Positions 55,815-64,000 of a stretch of DNA of 64,000 nt are shown here, in pieces (position 1 is the first letter of the stretch; the number at the start of each line of letters is the position of its first letter). Where the stretch lies: assembly GCA_002633025.1 (NCBI GenBank), contig NMRB01000354.1, positions 218,488 to 282,487 of the forward strand, given 5' to 3'. The notes beneath the pieces were generated by a model, which worked only from the letters and a program-made list of their open reading frames with translations, did not search any database and was not told where the DNA came from. Position numbers and translations under genes: made by a program. Source of the stretch: Notospermus geniculatus. Its lineage: Eukaryota; Nemertea; Pilidiophora; Heteronemertea; Lineidae.

Positions 55815-56027
55815 TTAGAGGCGATGAATATCCTTTGTGTTCCAGACAGCTCGCCACTCATCTGCTCCCAACAGATTGGCCGACGTGGACCAGCCTTCTT
55901 TGATGATGCTTTCAATGAACCTTGGAAATGTAGTTTCAGTGAAAAAGACAGAATTTTCCAGAAGGGTTGTTGTGTCACCAAGGCCAGCAGCTTTGATCAT
56001 TTTCTCCAGGTGTTCGTCATGGTATAG
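55815..56027 (-). CDS. RUSF1: RUS1 exon 13 (C-terminus, stop)
   Basis: Encodes LYHDEHLEKMIKAAGLGD, TTFPRFIESIIKEGW and DEWRAVWNTKDIHRL, then TAA. Matches the conserved end of the family. A near-identical copy lies at 59158-59370. Confidence 0.93.
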   Translation of the reverse strand, partial: LYHDEHLEKMIKAAGLGDTTTLLENSVFFTETTFPRFIESIIKEGWSTSANLLGADEWRAVWNTKDIHRL

Positions 56028-59000
56028 CTGAAAAAGAACAGTTTAAAGAAAAGTATTGGTGCAGTAGGACTAGGAGCATAGAAGAGAATTGGAAAGGGGG
56101 TTATCGGGACCAAAATGGTGGCCTCCTTTGGGGATGTCCCGGGTCACTAAGCTCATCTCATTACTCTTCAGAAGGGAATGAATTGTAGTTTTCTCTGTCA
56201 AGTAGAACAACTTTAGTTGGTAGCAATGCTACTCACCACCATCCCACATCTTTTCTTGGACCAGACTTCAATGGCAAAGTTTATAACAGTTGCTTGGAAA
56301 CAAGCCTTTATTTGATCAAGAAGTTCAGCAGACTTGTGTAGGACGATGAAAATTTCATCTGAAAAGTTAAGGAAAATGTTAGGAATGTTTAGTTGAAGTT
56401 GGAGAACAGGGATTTGGGCTTGGCCTGAAGTACGTGTAGTCAGTAAGTGTATTCATATTGTCTTTTTACCATGATATCACTTTGAAGCATGCCTGTTGAT
56501 AGAAAGTACTTGTACCGTTTCAGAGTAAGGACAAATGATATGTAAATTCAATAAGCAATCTACTAACAAGTTTTTGGTGAACTGATCCCACTTACATCTT
56601 CTGAGATCGACATGCAGGACATAACGATTGCTCTTATACAGAGATTCATAGAAATATACTTCTTCTACCCTGCAAAGAGAAAGTCAGCAAACTGACAAAT
56701 GCCCTTCAAATGAGTTTTGTTTTGAGAAACTGAATATAGTATAACAGAATTTTCATTGAATAATATGGTGTTTATGATTCACCTCTTCAAAAAACATTGA
56801 AATTGACATCCGAGTTTCACATTCATTTTTCTTCTCACTTCTGAAATGATACAAATACAGTGTAATGAAATATGTATGGTGATGATAATAAGAAGAGTAG
56901 TGGTAACGGTAAGCAATAATGAGTACAGTGTACTGTATCAATCTGCAGGGAAACGCTACAAAAACAAAATTTCTGTCAGCATATCTTATTGGTGATCCAG
57001 AAAAGAAGGAACCAAAGATATACCTGACCAAATCCCATACTTACTCCATACAACTGGTTCCCTGTGATTAACATCTCTAACAGACATCACGTAGCCATCA
57101 AATGCAAGGAAATTCTCCACAAGGATGTGAAGTCTTGCCTGGTTCAATGACTCCATCACAACCGCACGGACTGCTCGGAAATTAGCGAACAAATGGAGGG
57201 ATGTAAACAGTACGAAAAGGGTCCATACCATGCTGCAAGAAAATTTGCACACTGAATTGACTTCATTTGATTGGCTGAAATTTTATCAAATTATTTCACA
57301 AGATTCCTGTGCAGTTTCAAGCTGCCTATGATGATGAAGATTGATAACAATGAACCAATGTTAATGCTGTATAGGAAGCACTATACTCACGGCTGACTTC
57401 CAGCAACCAAAGGGATAAGAATCAGCCCAAACAACAATGCAAATAGATGGACACCAGTTTCCTGAAATGAAAACGTTCATTGAAAATCACTTGTAGTGTA
57501 TGTATAGTCACATGTCACATGTACGCCACCAACCCACTCAAACACCATCAAAAGTCCGTAACAACATGATTTACTCATGATATAATTTAACTATTGCCCC
57601 TATGACATGAAGAAATATTTATGACTATTAGCTCTGTCGTATGTTGAGAAGAAATGGTTGCCAGAACAATCCCCCTGATAGGTAGTGTTGATCATCAAGC
57701 CTGCCTCACCCTTCCTGTGTGAGGCATCTTTGGTGTAGAATCGGGCCAGAATTCATCGGCCACAAGCCATACTTACACGATGATGAAAGAAATGTTTACA
57801 ATACATGTACGGTAGTACAATTGACAATGAACTGAAACAGGTCTGATGGCATCAATGTGTTGCAAGTGCCCAGATGTAGATGAGGTACTGTTGATGGCAC
57901 TCGCGTACATGTACATGATTGACTACCACTGATATGTATGTAAAATTACTAGAGACTACATTACACTTGAGAAAGCCTACAACTCTTTGAAATAATTCCA
58001 CTCCTGAGACAGAATATAGAACACAGTGCATACAAGTATTCCCTCTCATGCTTTGTATCAAGTTATCGACAGCTTTTTGGAATGGTACATATGTGAGCCG
58101 CTCTGGCAAAACCAGACGCTTGTCGCGCAGACATTGAGCCTCAACGAACTAAGATGACAGGAGAGAATGGAAGAAATAAGTTCTGTCAGATTTCATAATT
58201 GGCAGACAATATTGAAACTGACAAACATTTGGTTTCAACCTGTTATGGTAAGAGCGACAAGCGTCTGGTTTTGCCAGAGCGGCTCACATATTGTGAACTA
58301 CTTAGTACATGACTGAGGAATGTCCTCAGAAAACACCCCTGGGGTGTTCAAACCCTGCATATAATGTACATGTACATTGCTGCACTAAATAGAAACCAAA
58401 ATTAAGAATTATACAAAAAAGAGCGAAGCCCGAGTGCTTCTACCTTCAGATAACATTAGCAGGATGGCTGAGCACGGGTAAATGTAGATCTTAGAGGAGA
58501 TCATTCCAAAGCATGAGGTTGATGGGTTGACAATATGACTAGTAAGTTAAACCACTCACTACATACAGCAGATTCTGAGACACAGTAAAAATCAAACAAC
58601 TAAAGCAAACTATCACACATAAAAAATACAGTCGAACCTCGTTTCAACGTACCCTGTTTTTCATCCCTATAACGTTCACATTTCAAAGTCTCAATTTCCT
58701 GTAATTCATTTTCGATTTGCTGATTTTGCTTACAACGAACACCTTAATAACGTAAACTTCATCATATAACGACCACATTTTTCCCACAAAATAGTGAAAA
58801 GGCCTTCGTTAATGAACAGCAGGAAGCTAATTGCTGGGGCGGCCTTGTTTATGAAAAATGTACAACACGGGATTATTGATTGACTCAATACGTACTACCA
58901 GCAAATAGCTGGTGTAACTCCTGTAGACACGGCGTGGTCCTGAGCAAATGGTCAGAAGATATGTCTGGTAAACAGAAGCAAATCTCGCTGTCCGCGAAGG

Positions 59001-62000
59001 CTGAAATTGTTTCTCACTTTCAAAAGGAAATGTTTACATCGTAGTTGGCGGCCATTTTATTGGAAATGGTTACAATGAACTACCGTTATAACGTACAGAT
59101 TGGTTATGTCCCCGGAGGTACGTTGTAATGATGTTCGACTCTACATGAACCACACGATTAGAGGCGATGAACATCCTTTGTGTTCCAGACAGCTCGCCAC
59201 TCATCTGCTCCCAACAGATTAGCTGACGTGGACCAGCCTTCTTTGATGATGCTTTCAATGAACCTTGGAAATGTAGTTTCAGTGAAAAAGACAGAATTTT
59301 CCAGAAGGGTTGTTGTGTCTCCAAGGCCAGCAGCTTTGATCATTTTCTCCAGGTGTTCATCATGGTATAGCTGAAAAAGAACAGTTTAATGAAAAGTATT
59401 GGTGCAGTAGGACTAGGAGCATAGAAGAGAATTGGAAAGGGGGTTATCGGGACCAAAATGGTGGCCTCCTTTGGGGATGTCCACCATCAAATGCAAGGAA
59501 GTTCTCCACAAGGATGTGAAGTCTTGCCTGGTTCAACGACTCCATCACAACCGCACGGACTGCTCGGAAATTAGCAAACAAATGGAGGGATGTAAACAGT
59601 ACGAAAAGGGTCCATACCATGCTGCAAGAAAATTTGCACACTGAATTGACTTTATTTGATCAGCTGAAATTTTATCAAATTATTTCACAAGATTCCTGTG
59701 CAGTTTCAAGCTGCCTATAATGACGAAGATTGATAACAATGAACCAACATTAATGCTGTATAGGAAGCACTATACTCACGGCTGACTTCCAGCAACCAAA
59801 GGGATAAGAATCAGCCCAAACAACAATGCAAATAGATGGACACCAGTTTCCTGAAATGAAAAAGTTCATTGAAAATCACTTGTAGTGTATGTATAGTCAC
59901 ATGTCACATGTACACCACCAACCCACTCAAACACCATCAAAAGTCCGTAACAACATGATTTACTCATGATATAATTTACCTGACTTCCATCCTTTGCAGA
60001 CACGTCAGCCATGTTATTCCGCCTTGCCTGATGAAGGGTCATTGCTGCCCGAGTTGCACAGCCAGCAGCGCCGCATATATTCTGAAAAAAGATCATTTAT
60101 GTATAAGTACCATTACAGAAATGAAAGATGAGATATCATCAACTAGATATTCATCAAAACTATCTCCTTACCCTAGTCAACTCTGCTGCACAAAGAATAG
60201 CTGTGAAATAGGCTTTGTTGAGAGGTGCAAGGATCTCAAGAAGGATGGCTGCATCATTCAGAACATCAGCCACCAACCTGAAATAGACACATTGCAAATA
60301 TGGTAATTAGTCGTCAATCATTCACAAAGATAAACAATGTTTTAATCTGAATAGTGGCCACTTCACCAGATCTCATTGCTTTCATCAGAAAAAGACGCTT
60401 GCTGAATTAAAATAGTTTAGATGAAAACAACTTTTCAAATCTGTCATATGTTTTAACTCCTCACCTCCATCTTTTGCAATCACTATCAAAACCAGTTCTG
60501 AAAAGGGGGAAAAGAAGTCACACAGAAGGCTCACAAGCACACAATACAAAAATTTTTTTAAAAACTTTTGACCCAAGTTCAAAACTATGTACTACAGAGT
60601 CATTCACTCAGAATAACCATACACAAACTATACTAGAACCAATATTTCAAATGATGCAAATGACTGTTTCCATTCTCATTCAATACCAACAGAGTTGTAG
60701 GACGTTTAGCAGAATACTTACCCCTGATACCAAGTGAAGATAATCTTGCCAAGATACCCTGTGATATCTGAATGAAAATGAATTCTCTTTACTGAAAATT
60801 GTAATCTCAACCAAATGTAATCAGGGATAACTATCCCAGAACTGGATGAGCTAATGACTGATCTGTAAAATGAATATCATGCAATTCATCTCTTTATGTA
60901 GGACGGAGGTCAGTGTGCCAATCGGCCACATAATTGCATTCAGCAATGCCTGTTTAACAGCTAATTTNTCATTCACAAAGATAAACAATGTTTTAATCTG
61001 AATAGTGGCCACTTCACCAGATCTCATTTCTTTCATCAGAAAAAGATGCTTGCTGAATTAAAATAGTTTAGATGAAAACAACTTTTCAAATCTGTCATAT
61101 GTTTTAACTCCTCACCTCCATCTTTTGCAATCACTATCAAAACCAGTTCTGAAAAGGGGGAAAAGAAGTCACACAGAAGGCTCACAAGCACACAACACAA
61201 AAAAATTTTTAAAAACTTTTGATCCAAGTTCAAAACTATGTTCTGTACTACAGAGTCATTCACTCAGAATAACCATACACAAACTTTACTAGAACCAATA
61301 TTTCAAATGATGCAAATGACTGTTTCCATTCTCATTCAATACCAACAGAGTTCTAGGACGTTTAGCAGAATACTTACCCCTGATACCAAGTGAAGATAAT
61401 CTTGCCAAGATACCCTGTGATATCTGAATGAAAATGAATTCTCTTTACTGAAAATTGTAATCTCAACCAAATGTAATCAGGGATAACTATCCCAGAACTG
61501 GATGAGCTAATGACTGATCTGTAAAATGAATATCATGCAATTCATCTCTTTATGTAGGACGGAGGTCAGTGTGCCAATCGGCCACATAATTGCATTCAGC
61601 AATGCCTGTTTAACAGCTAATTTTCAGGTCATCTTCAAGAATTACTTACTCTTCAGAATCCATGTGATTGTTGCCCCAGCAGCTGTTGCAGTTTTGTCCC
61701 CAACACCATAACCTTTCAGCACAGCCTGTGTTGCCAAAGTACTAATTGTATATCCAGAAAATGCCTGAAAGATTAAAAGTGAATTGGTCAGAGAATTTAG
61801 AATTAGAATTGTAATGTTCACTTGTTGTGCAATTGCAAGTAATCAGTTGATTGGATATTCAAAGTACCTGTGGTGAAAATTAGGTGTGAAACTACAGAAA
61901 CTAACCACAATTTTGTACCAAAATATGATTCATGCTGTCCAGCATTATTTCAGTGGATGTATCATACCAGTACCTGAATAGTATCCCAAATCTGATACTG

Positions 62001-62493
62001 CATGTAATCAACACTGACTGATTCGGGGTAACCCACTGGAAGGAATGCAGCCTGAAATTTTCAATAATCGGTGAGTTTAAATGACGACACCACGAGTAAC
62101 TTTAAAGGAAATATTCTGACATGAAAGGAATTAATGTTGTTAGAAACTGCAATAGGCCTAGTGCTGAAAATGACCTGTTCTCGGATAGCTAGGCCTAAGA
62201 AGGGCCTAATGACAATGTCAACTTACCCGTAAAAACCCGGTGATGGATGTATACCTATGTGAATCATCAACAACCCTAATGCTGTTGTCTCTTTGCTTCA
62301 AATAAGTGTTCTTGATTTCCTGCGAGCCATACCGCTCTTTACAGATGATGCCATCACCAACGACATGCCTCAGATTTTCGTCATGATGATCATCCTCTGG
62401 CTCTGCCAGCTCTGCTGCTGAGACTGCTGCAGGAGGAGGAGGCACACTCATCGCAGCTTTGAAACCATAAGAACATTGTTGGTTACTACACAT
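55815..62493 (-). CDS. RUSF1: RUS1-family (DUF647) membrane protein, complete gene
   Basis: Homologous to human RUSF1 (C16orf58) and plant ROOT UV-B SENSITIVE proteins; the biochemical role is poorly known. Exons in transcript order: 62493-62227, 62051-61974, 61764-61650, 61423-61378, 61148-61116, 60277-60172, 60081-59980, 57461-57391, 57232-57045, 56840-56783, 56669-56596, 56358-56237 and 56027-55815, about 490 residues. Phase is continuous. Hallmarks: FLPVGYPESVSVDYMQYQIW, the GDKTATAAGATITWILK segment, LVADVLNDAAILLEI, and HQARRNNMADVSAKDGSQ. Hydrophobic segments include the exon-8 run LFALLFGLILIPLV. The C-terminus contains EGWSTSANL then DEWRAVWNTKD. Extra copies of exons 4, 5, 8, 9 and 13 lie within the span; I chose the set giving one intact frame. 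The start could also be the inner Met of MSVPPPP. Confidence 0.9.
56237..56358 (-). CDS. RUSF1: RUS1 exon 12
   Basis: TTTTCAG before and GTGAGT after on the minus strand; encodes EIFIVLHKSAELLDQIKACF and QATVINFAIEVW. Absent from the right duplication unit. Confidence 0.9.
56596..56669 (-). CDS. RUSF1: RUS1 exon 11
   Basis: TTTGCAG before and GTAAGT after; encodes VEEVYFYESLYKSNRYVLHV. Absent from the right duplication unit. Confidence 0.88.
56783..56840 (-). CDS. RUSF1: RUS1 exon 10 (58 nt)
   Basis: CATTTCAG before and GTGAAT after; encodes VRRKMNVKLGCQFQCFLK. The only candidate that links exon 9 (phase 1) to exon 11 (phase 2). Confidence 0.78.
57045..57232 (-). CDS. RUSF1: RUS1 exon 9
   Basis: CTTGCAG before; encodes MVWTLFVLFTSLHLFANFRA, VRAVVMESLNQARLHIL and NHREPVVW. 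The donor GTAAGT gives the end at 57045. A second in-frame donor (GTATAT) 21 nt further would end it at 57024 and add seven residues. Confidence 0.88.
57391..57461 (-). CDS. RUSF1: RUS1 exon 8, left-unit copy
   Basis: ATTTCAG before and GTGAGT after; encodes ETGVHLFALLFGLILIPLVA, a membrane segment. An identical-length copy lies at 59780-59850; either could be spliced to exon 9. Confidence 0.85.
58088..58290. mobile_element. TIR element, duplicated copy
   Basis: Counterpart of 54759-54960 with the same ATATGTGAGCCGCTCTGGCA ends. Confidence 0.88.
58629..59141 (+). mobile_element. Tigger-like remnant, duplicated copy
   Basis: Counterpart of 55299-55798. The ATG at 58961 opens the same transposase start with several substitutions (Thr to Ala, Gly to Glu) and stops at the same place. 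Confidence 0.82.
59158..59370 (-). pseudogene. RUSF1: duplicate RUS1 exon 13
   Basis: Same length and frame as 55815-56027, differing in a few codons (KDVHRL for KDIHRL). The exons needed to reach it are deleted from this unit, so it cannot form a full product on its own. Confidence 0.82.
59484..59621 (-). pseudogene. RUSF1: truncated duplicate of RUS1 exon 9
   Basis: Keeps the coding sense from MVWTLFVLFTS to ENFLAFDG, then runs across the deletion breakpoint into unrelated sequence; the donor site is lost. Confidence 0.88.
59780..59850 (-). CDS. RUSF1: RUS1 exon 8, right-unit copy
   Basis: Same peptide as 57391-57461 with intact splice sites. It lies nearest to exon 7, but its neighbouring exon 9 copy is broken. 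Which exon 8 is used cannot be told from sequence. Confidence 0.75.
59980..60081 (-). CDS. RUSF1: RUS1 exon 7
   Basis: TTTTTCAG before and GTAAAT after; encodes CGAAGCATRAAMTLHQARRN and NMADVSAKDGSQ, the most conserved block of the family. Confidence 0.94.
60172..60277 (-). CDS. RUSF1: RUS1 exon 6
   Basis: ATTTCAG before and GTAAGG after; encodes LVADVLNDAAILLEILAPLN and AYFTAILCAAELTR. Confidence 0.93.
60465..60497 (-). CDS. RUSF1: duplicate RUS1 exon 5, left copy
   Basis: 33-nt exon TGFDSDCKRW with intact TTTTCAG and GTGAGG. Only one of the two exon 4-5 pairs can be used, because including both breaks the frame. Confidence 0.7.
60722..60767 (-). CDS. RUSF1: duplicate RUS1 exon 4, left copy
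   Basis: 46-nt exon ITGYLGKIIFTWYQ with intact splice sites; the same peptide as 61378-61423. Confidence 0.7.
60968..60968. other. ambiguous base at duplication junction
   Basis: The only N noticed in the window. It separates two near-identical 650-bp blocks, as expected from a scaffold join of overlapping contigs. Confidence 0.95.
61116..61148 (-). CDS. RUSF1: RUS1 exon 5, right copy (33 nt)
   Basis: CTTTTCAG before and GTGAGG after; encodes TGFDSDCKRW between split Gly and Arg codons. Confidence 0.82.
61378..61423 (-). CDS. RUSF1: RUS1 exon 4, right copy (46 nt)
   Basis: CATTCAG before and GTAAGT after; encodes ITGYLGKIIFTWYQ, following WILK of exon 3. Confidence 0.82.
61650..61764 (-). 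CDS. RUSF1: RUS1 exon 3
   Basis: TTTCAG before and GTAAGT after; encodes FSGYTISTLATQAVLKGYG and GDKTATAAGATITWILK. Confidence 0.94.
61974..62051 (-). CDS. RUSF1: RUS1 exon 2
   Basis: TTTCAG before and GTACTG after; 26 codons, AAFLPVGYPESVSVDYMQYQ then IWDTIQ, the family signature. Confidence 0.95.
62227..62493 (-). CDS. RUSF1: RUS1 exon 1
   Basis: Opens MCSNQQCSYGFKAAMSVPPP, then a Glu/Asp/His stretch and CKERYGSQEIKNTYLK, ending SITGFLR at GTAAGT. The second Met (MSVPPPP) is an alternative start. Confidence 0.85.
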
Positions 62494-62714
62494 AATTCAT
62501 GGAGTTACAGAAATTTCGATTCGCGAGAACGAGAAGCTATGACAGACAATGACATCCAGACATGCATCAACATGAAATGTACGAAGTAGGCATGTATGTC
62601 ATGTATGTATGTACATGGTCATGATGGTGTAGCTGTAGGGCTACGTGCATGACGTGTCAAAACAACATTTCATGGGCGCTGACATCTTGGATTTATCTAA
62701 AATATGGCAGATGT

Positions 62715-62741
62715 AAATTCAAATTCAAATTCAAATTCAAA
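62715..62741. repeat. AAATTC hexamer tail of the LINE
   Basis: Four to five copies of AAATTC next to AATATAGTTTATTG. On the minus strand this is a TTTGAA-type tail directly after a TATAG/CAATAAAC 3' end. Confidence 0.85.
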
Positions 62742-63542
62742 TATAGTTTATTGAAGCTTTAAGAATACATTTCTCATAGGCAATTGATTACAATAAACTA
62801 AGTGCAAAGGTGCAAGAAAAGACAGACGGAACAGATATATGTACAAGTAGACTAAGCAAGATGATTGAGACAAAAGGTGCAGGATACAATAATTGAACAA
62901 TTATTTGTAAAAATAAAGGCTTTAGTAAAAATAAGGACTCGGAGAATGATAATTACAATAAATTGCACATAGAGGCACACTGGTAGGCATTCTTTACACA
63001 CCCCGAATCGATTCAAATGATTGTCTAATGAATCTTGCGACTTCTCTAATGGAGCTCCCTTCTGCATTAACCAGGTAGAAGAAAAACTTTTCATCTGGTA
63101 AAATGACTATTCTATTGGGCAGATTGATGGTATCAAATAGTGCCTTCCTTTCATTGGAAAACCTTGGGCATTTCACAAGAAAATGAATTTCATCCCCAAT
63201 TTTTTCTTCATTGTTATTGGTGACACAGTAATTGCAGAATCTCTTGTCACGACTTACAGGTGGTTTTGTGTGTCGTCCTTTTTCAATTTCGAGGCAATGA
63301 TTACTTATCCTCAACCTGGTTAATGCAGCTCGGTCTTTGAAATTCTTGATCTCATTCAAGTACACCTCAAATTGAAAATGTGACTTAGTACTTTTGTAAA
63401 GAGAGAGCTTTCCTTCATTGCTGTTTATCTTCTGTATGACTTGCTGTATGATGTATGACTTGCTGTATGATGTATGACTTGCCCGAGGCGAAACGCAGCT
63501 CATTTGGTTCGTATGGAACACAATAGGCAACTTTCTCGACAA
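62742..63542 (-). mobile_element. 5'-truncated non-LTR retrotransposon, C-terminal ORF fragment
   Basis: The minus-strand frame ending at 62994 encodes about 180 residues. They include KDRAALTRLRISNHCLEIEK, a CNYC pair and GDEIHFLVKCPRFSNERK, the CCHC-like zinc region found after reverse transcriptase in many LINEs. Reverse transcriptase itself is missing, so the copy is 5'-truncated. A hexamer tail follows at 62715. Near the upstream edge an 18-base unit (TGACTTGCTGTATGATGTA) is repeated. Confidence 0.85.
63420..63481. repeat. short tandem repeat at LINE 5' edge
   Basis: The unit ATGACTTGCTGTATGATGT occurs about 2.5 times in a row, probably marking the truncation point or a slippage event. 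Confidence 0.75.
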
Positions 63543-63867
63543 AACGTGGGACCGCTGAGTGATGATTTAATGAACTTATACATAAAAATACATATTTGAC
63601 CAAAAACTTTACATGGAGCGATCGAATGTTCTGAAATCTGGTTAGACTAGTACCTGGTCCTACCGATGGTGTCGCTTTTGAATTTGCTGAATGGTAGGAC
63701 CAGTCGTGGCCGCCATACTTGCCTGAATCCCGGCAAGTAATTAATAAGCGTGTTCGTTTACTTGCCTGGGCCTCACCTGGGTGAGACCCATCTGCGTTCG
63801 TTTTCGTGTGACGTCATGATCTGGGGTCTGTCGGGCCTGCCCGAAGTAATCACCTCGCCGAGGTGAT

Positions 63868-63903
63868 TAGTTGGGGAAGTATCCCAGAATGCCTTTCAAC
63901 ACA
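63868..63903 (+). promoter_or_regulatory. promoter-like motif before right-edge exon
   Basis: TATCCCAGAATGCCTTTC contains CCCAGAATGC, the core of the ZNF143-type promoter element known from animals. It sits about 20 bp before a candidate start codon, within a stretch with several CG dinucleotides and a TGACGTCA (CRE) site near 63811. Confidence 0.45.
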
Positions 63904-63958
63904 ATGGCGTCGAACGTGCCGAATCCACCATTTTTACCCAAACTGGATATAAATAATG
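63904..63958 (+). CDS. candidate first exon of a gene leaving the window
   Basis: ATG followed by ASNVPNPPFLPKLDINN and a possible donor G|GTTAGC in phase 1. The gene is not recognised. It could also be the start of a repeat-encoded gag-like protein. Confidence 0.35.
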
Positions 63959-64000
63959 GTTAGCATGCAACTATAGATGCAGATAGGGAGGATAAAATTG

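Larger units (their letters stand above)
54261..57590. repeat. large tandem duplication, left unit
   Basis: Begins CTATTGCTCCTATGACATG and is repeated head-to-tail from 57591 at an offset of 3330. It contains RUS1 exons 8-13, a TIR element and a Tigger-like remnant. The copies differ by scattered substitutions and small indels. Confidence 0.88.
57591..59978. repeat. large tandem duplication, right unit with internal deletion
   Basis: Head-to-tail copy of 54261-57590. At 59482-59484 the sequence jumps from the equivalent of 56139 to the equivalent of 57095, deleting about 955 bp that hold RUS1 exons 10-12 and the 3' part of exon 9. Confidence 0.88.
60318..60967. repeat. 650-bp tandem duplication, left copy
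   Basis: From TCATTCACAAAGATAAAC to TTTAACAGCTAATTT; repeated from 60969. Contains exon 4 and 5 copies. A single N (60968) lies exactly at the junction. Confidence 0.92.
60969..61622. repeat. 650-bp tandem duplication, right copy
   Basis: Second copy of 60318-60967, with small indels in A-runs and a few substitutions. It continues without a break into the exon 3 side of the gene. Confidence 0.92.
62494..63903. other. divergent spacer between RUS1 and the right-edge exon
   Basis: Holds a LINE fragment (62715-63540), a hairpin pair TGGTCCTACC / GGTAGGACCA at 63655-63702, and a CpG-containing promoter-like stretch. A bidirectional regulatory region is possible. Confidence 0.6.

Noticed and set aside
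55418-55981. 187-codon minus-strand frame at the end of RUS1
   Set aside because: It overlaps the last RUS1 exon in another frame and runs through the Tigger-like remnant.
1-64000. CRISPR arrays, ribosomal RNA, bacterial operons, Shine-Dalgarno sites
   Set aside because: The genome is clearly eukaryotic with spliced genes; repeats found are inverted or short tandem, not regularly spaced.

Overview
The window is eukaryotic: intron-rich genes with GT-AG splice sites, AT-rich spacers, and many dispersed inverted repeats. Abundant AGGCCTA and ACATGTACA words, together with furin-type, PIWIL1-type and RUS1 genes, suggest a marine invertebrate, probably a deuterostome such as an echinoderm. That placement is inference. 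I see no prokaryotic, organellar or viral genome features.

Layout, left to right. (1) 3713-26585, plus strand: a furin-type proprotein convertase, truncated at its 5' end by the window edge. Nine constitutive exons carry the whole S8 catalytic domain and most of the P domain. They are followed by two homologous, phase-matched candidates for the last P-domain exon (24670 and 26359). Each candidate leads to a different C-terminus, which looks like an alternative-exon switch. (2) 26704-40244: an intergenic stretch with no gene I can support. It is full of short terminal-inverted-repeat (TIR) elements and ends in an AGGCCTA-rich region just upstream of the next gene. (3) 40245-49024, plus strand: a complete 18-exon Piwi gene (889 codons by my splice model) with an RG-rich N-terminus and all four DEDH slicer residues. 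Its introns hold several copies of one MITE family and a long hairpin. (4) 49025-54260: repeats only. (5) 62493-55815, minus strand: a complete RUS1-family (DUF647) gene in 13 exons, of about 490 codons. The region is complicated by two head-to-tail duplications. One covers exons 4-5 and has a single N at its junction. The other covers exons 8-13 and has an internal deletion in one copy. Both may be unmerged haplotypes. (6) 62715-63540: a 5'-truncated LINE fragment. (7) 63640-64000: a CpG-containing promoter-like stretch with a CCCAGAATGC motif and a candidate first exon that runs off the right edge.

The three genes are not an obvious functional operon-like unit. They act respectively in secretory-pathway proprotein cleavage, germline piRNA silencing, and a DUF647 membrane-protein role. 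Every exon boundary below was derived by hand from splice consensus plus reading-phase continuity. The phase carries through without a break in all three genes, which is the main support for the models.
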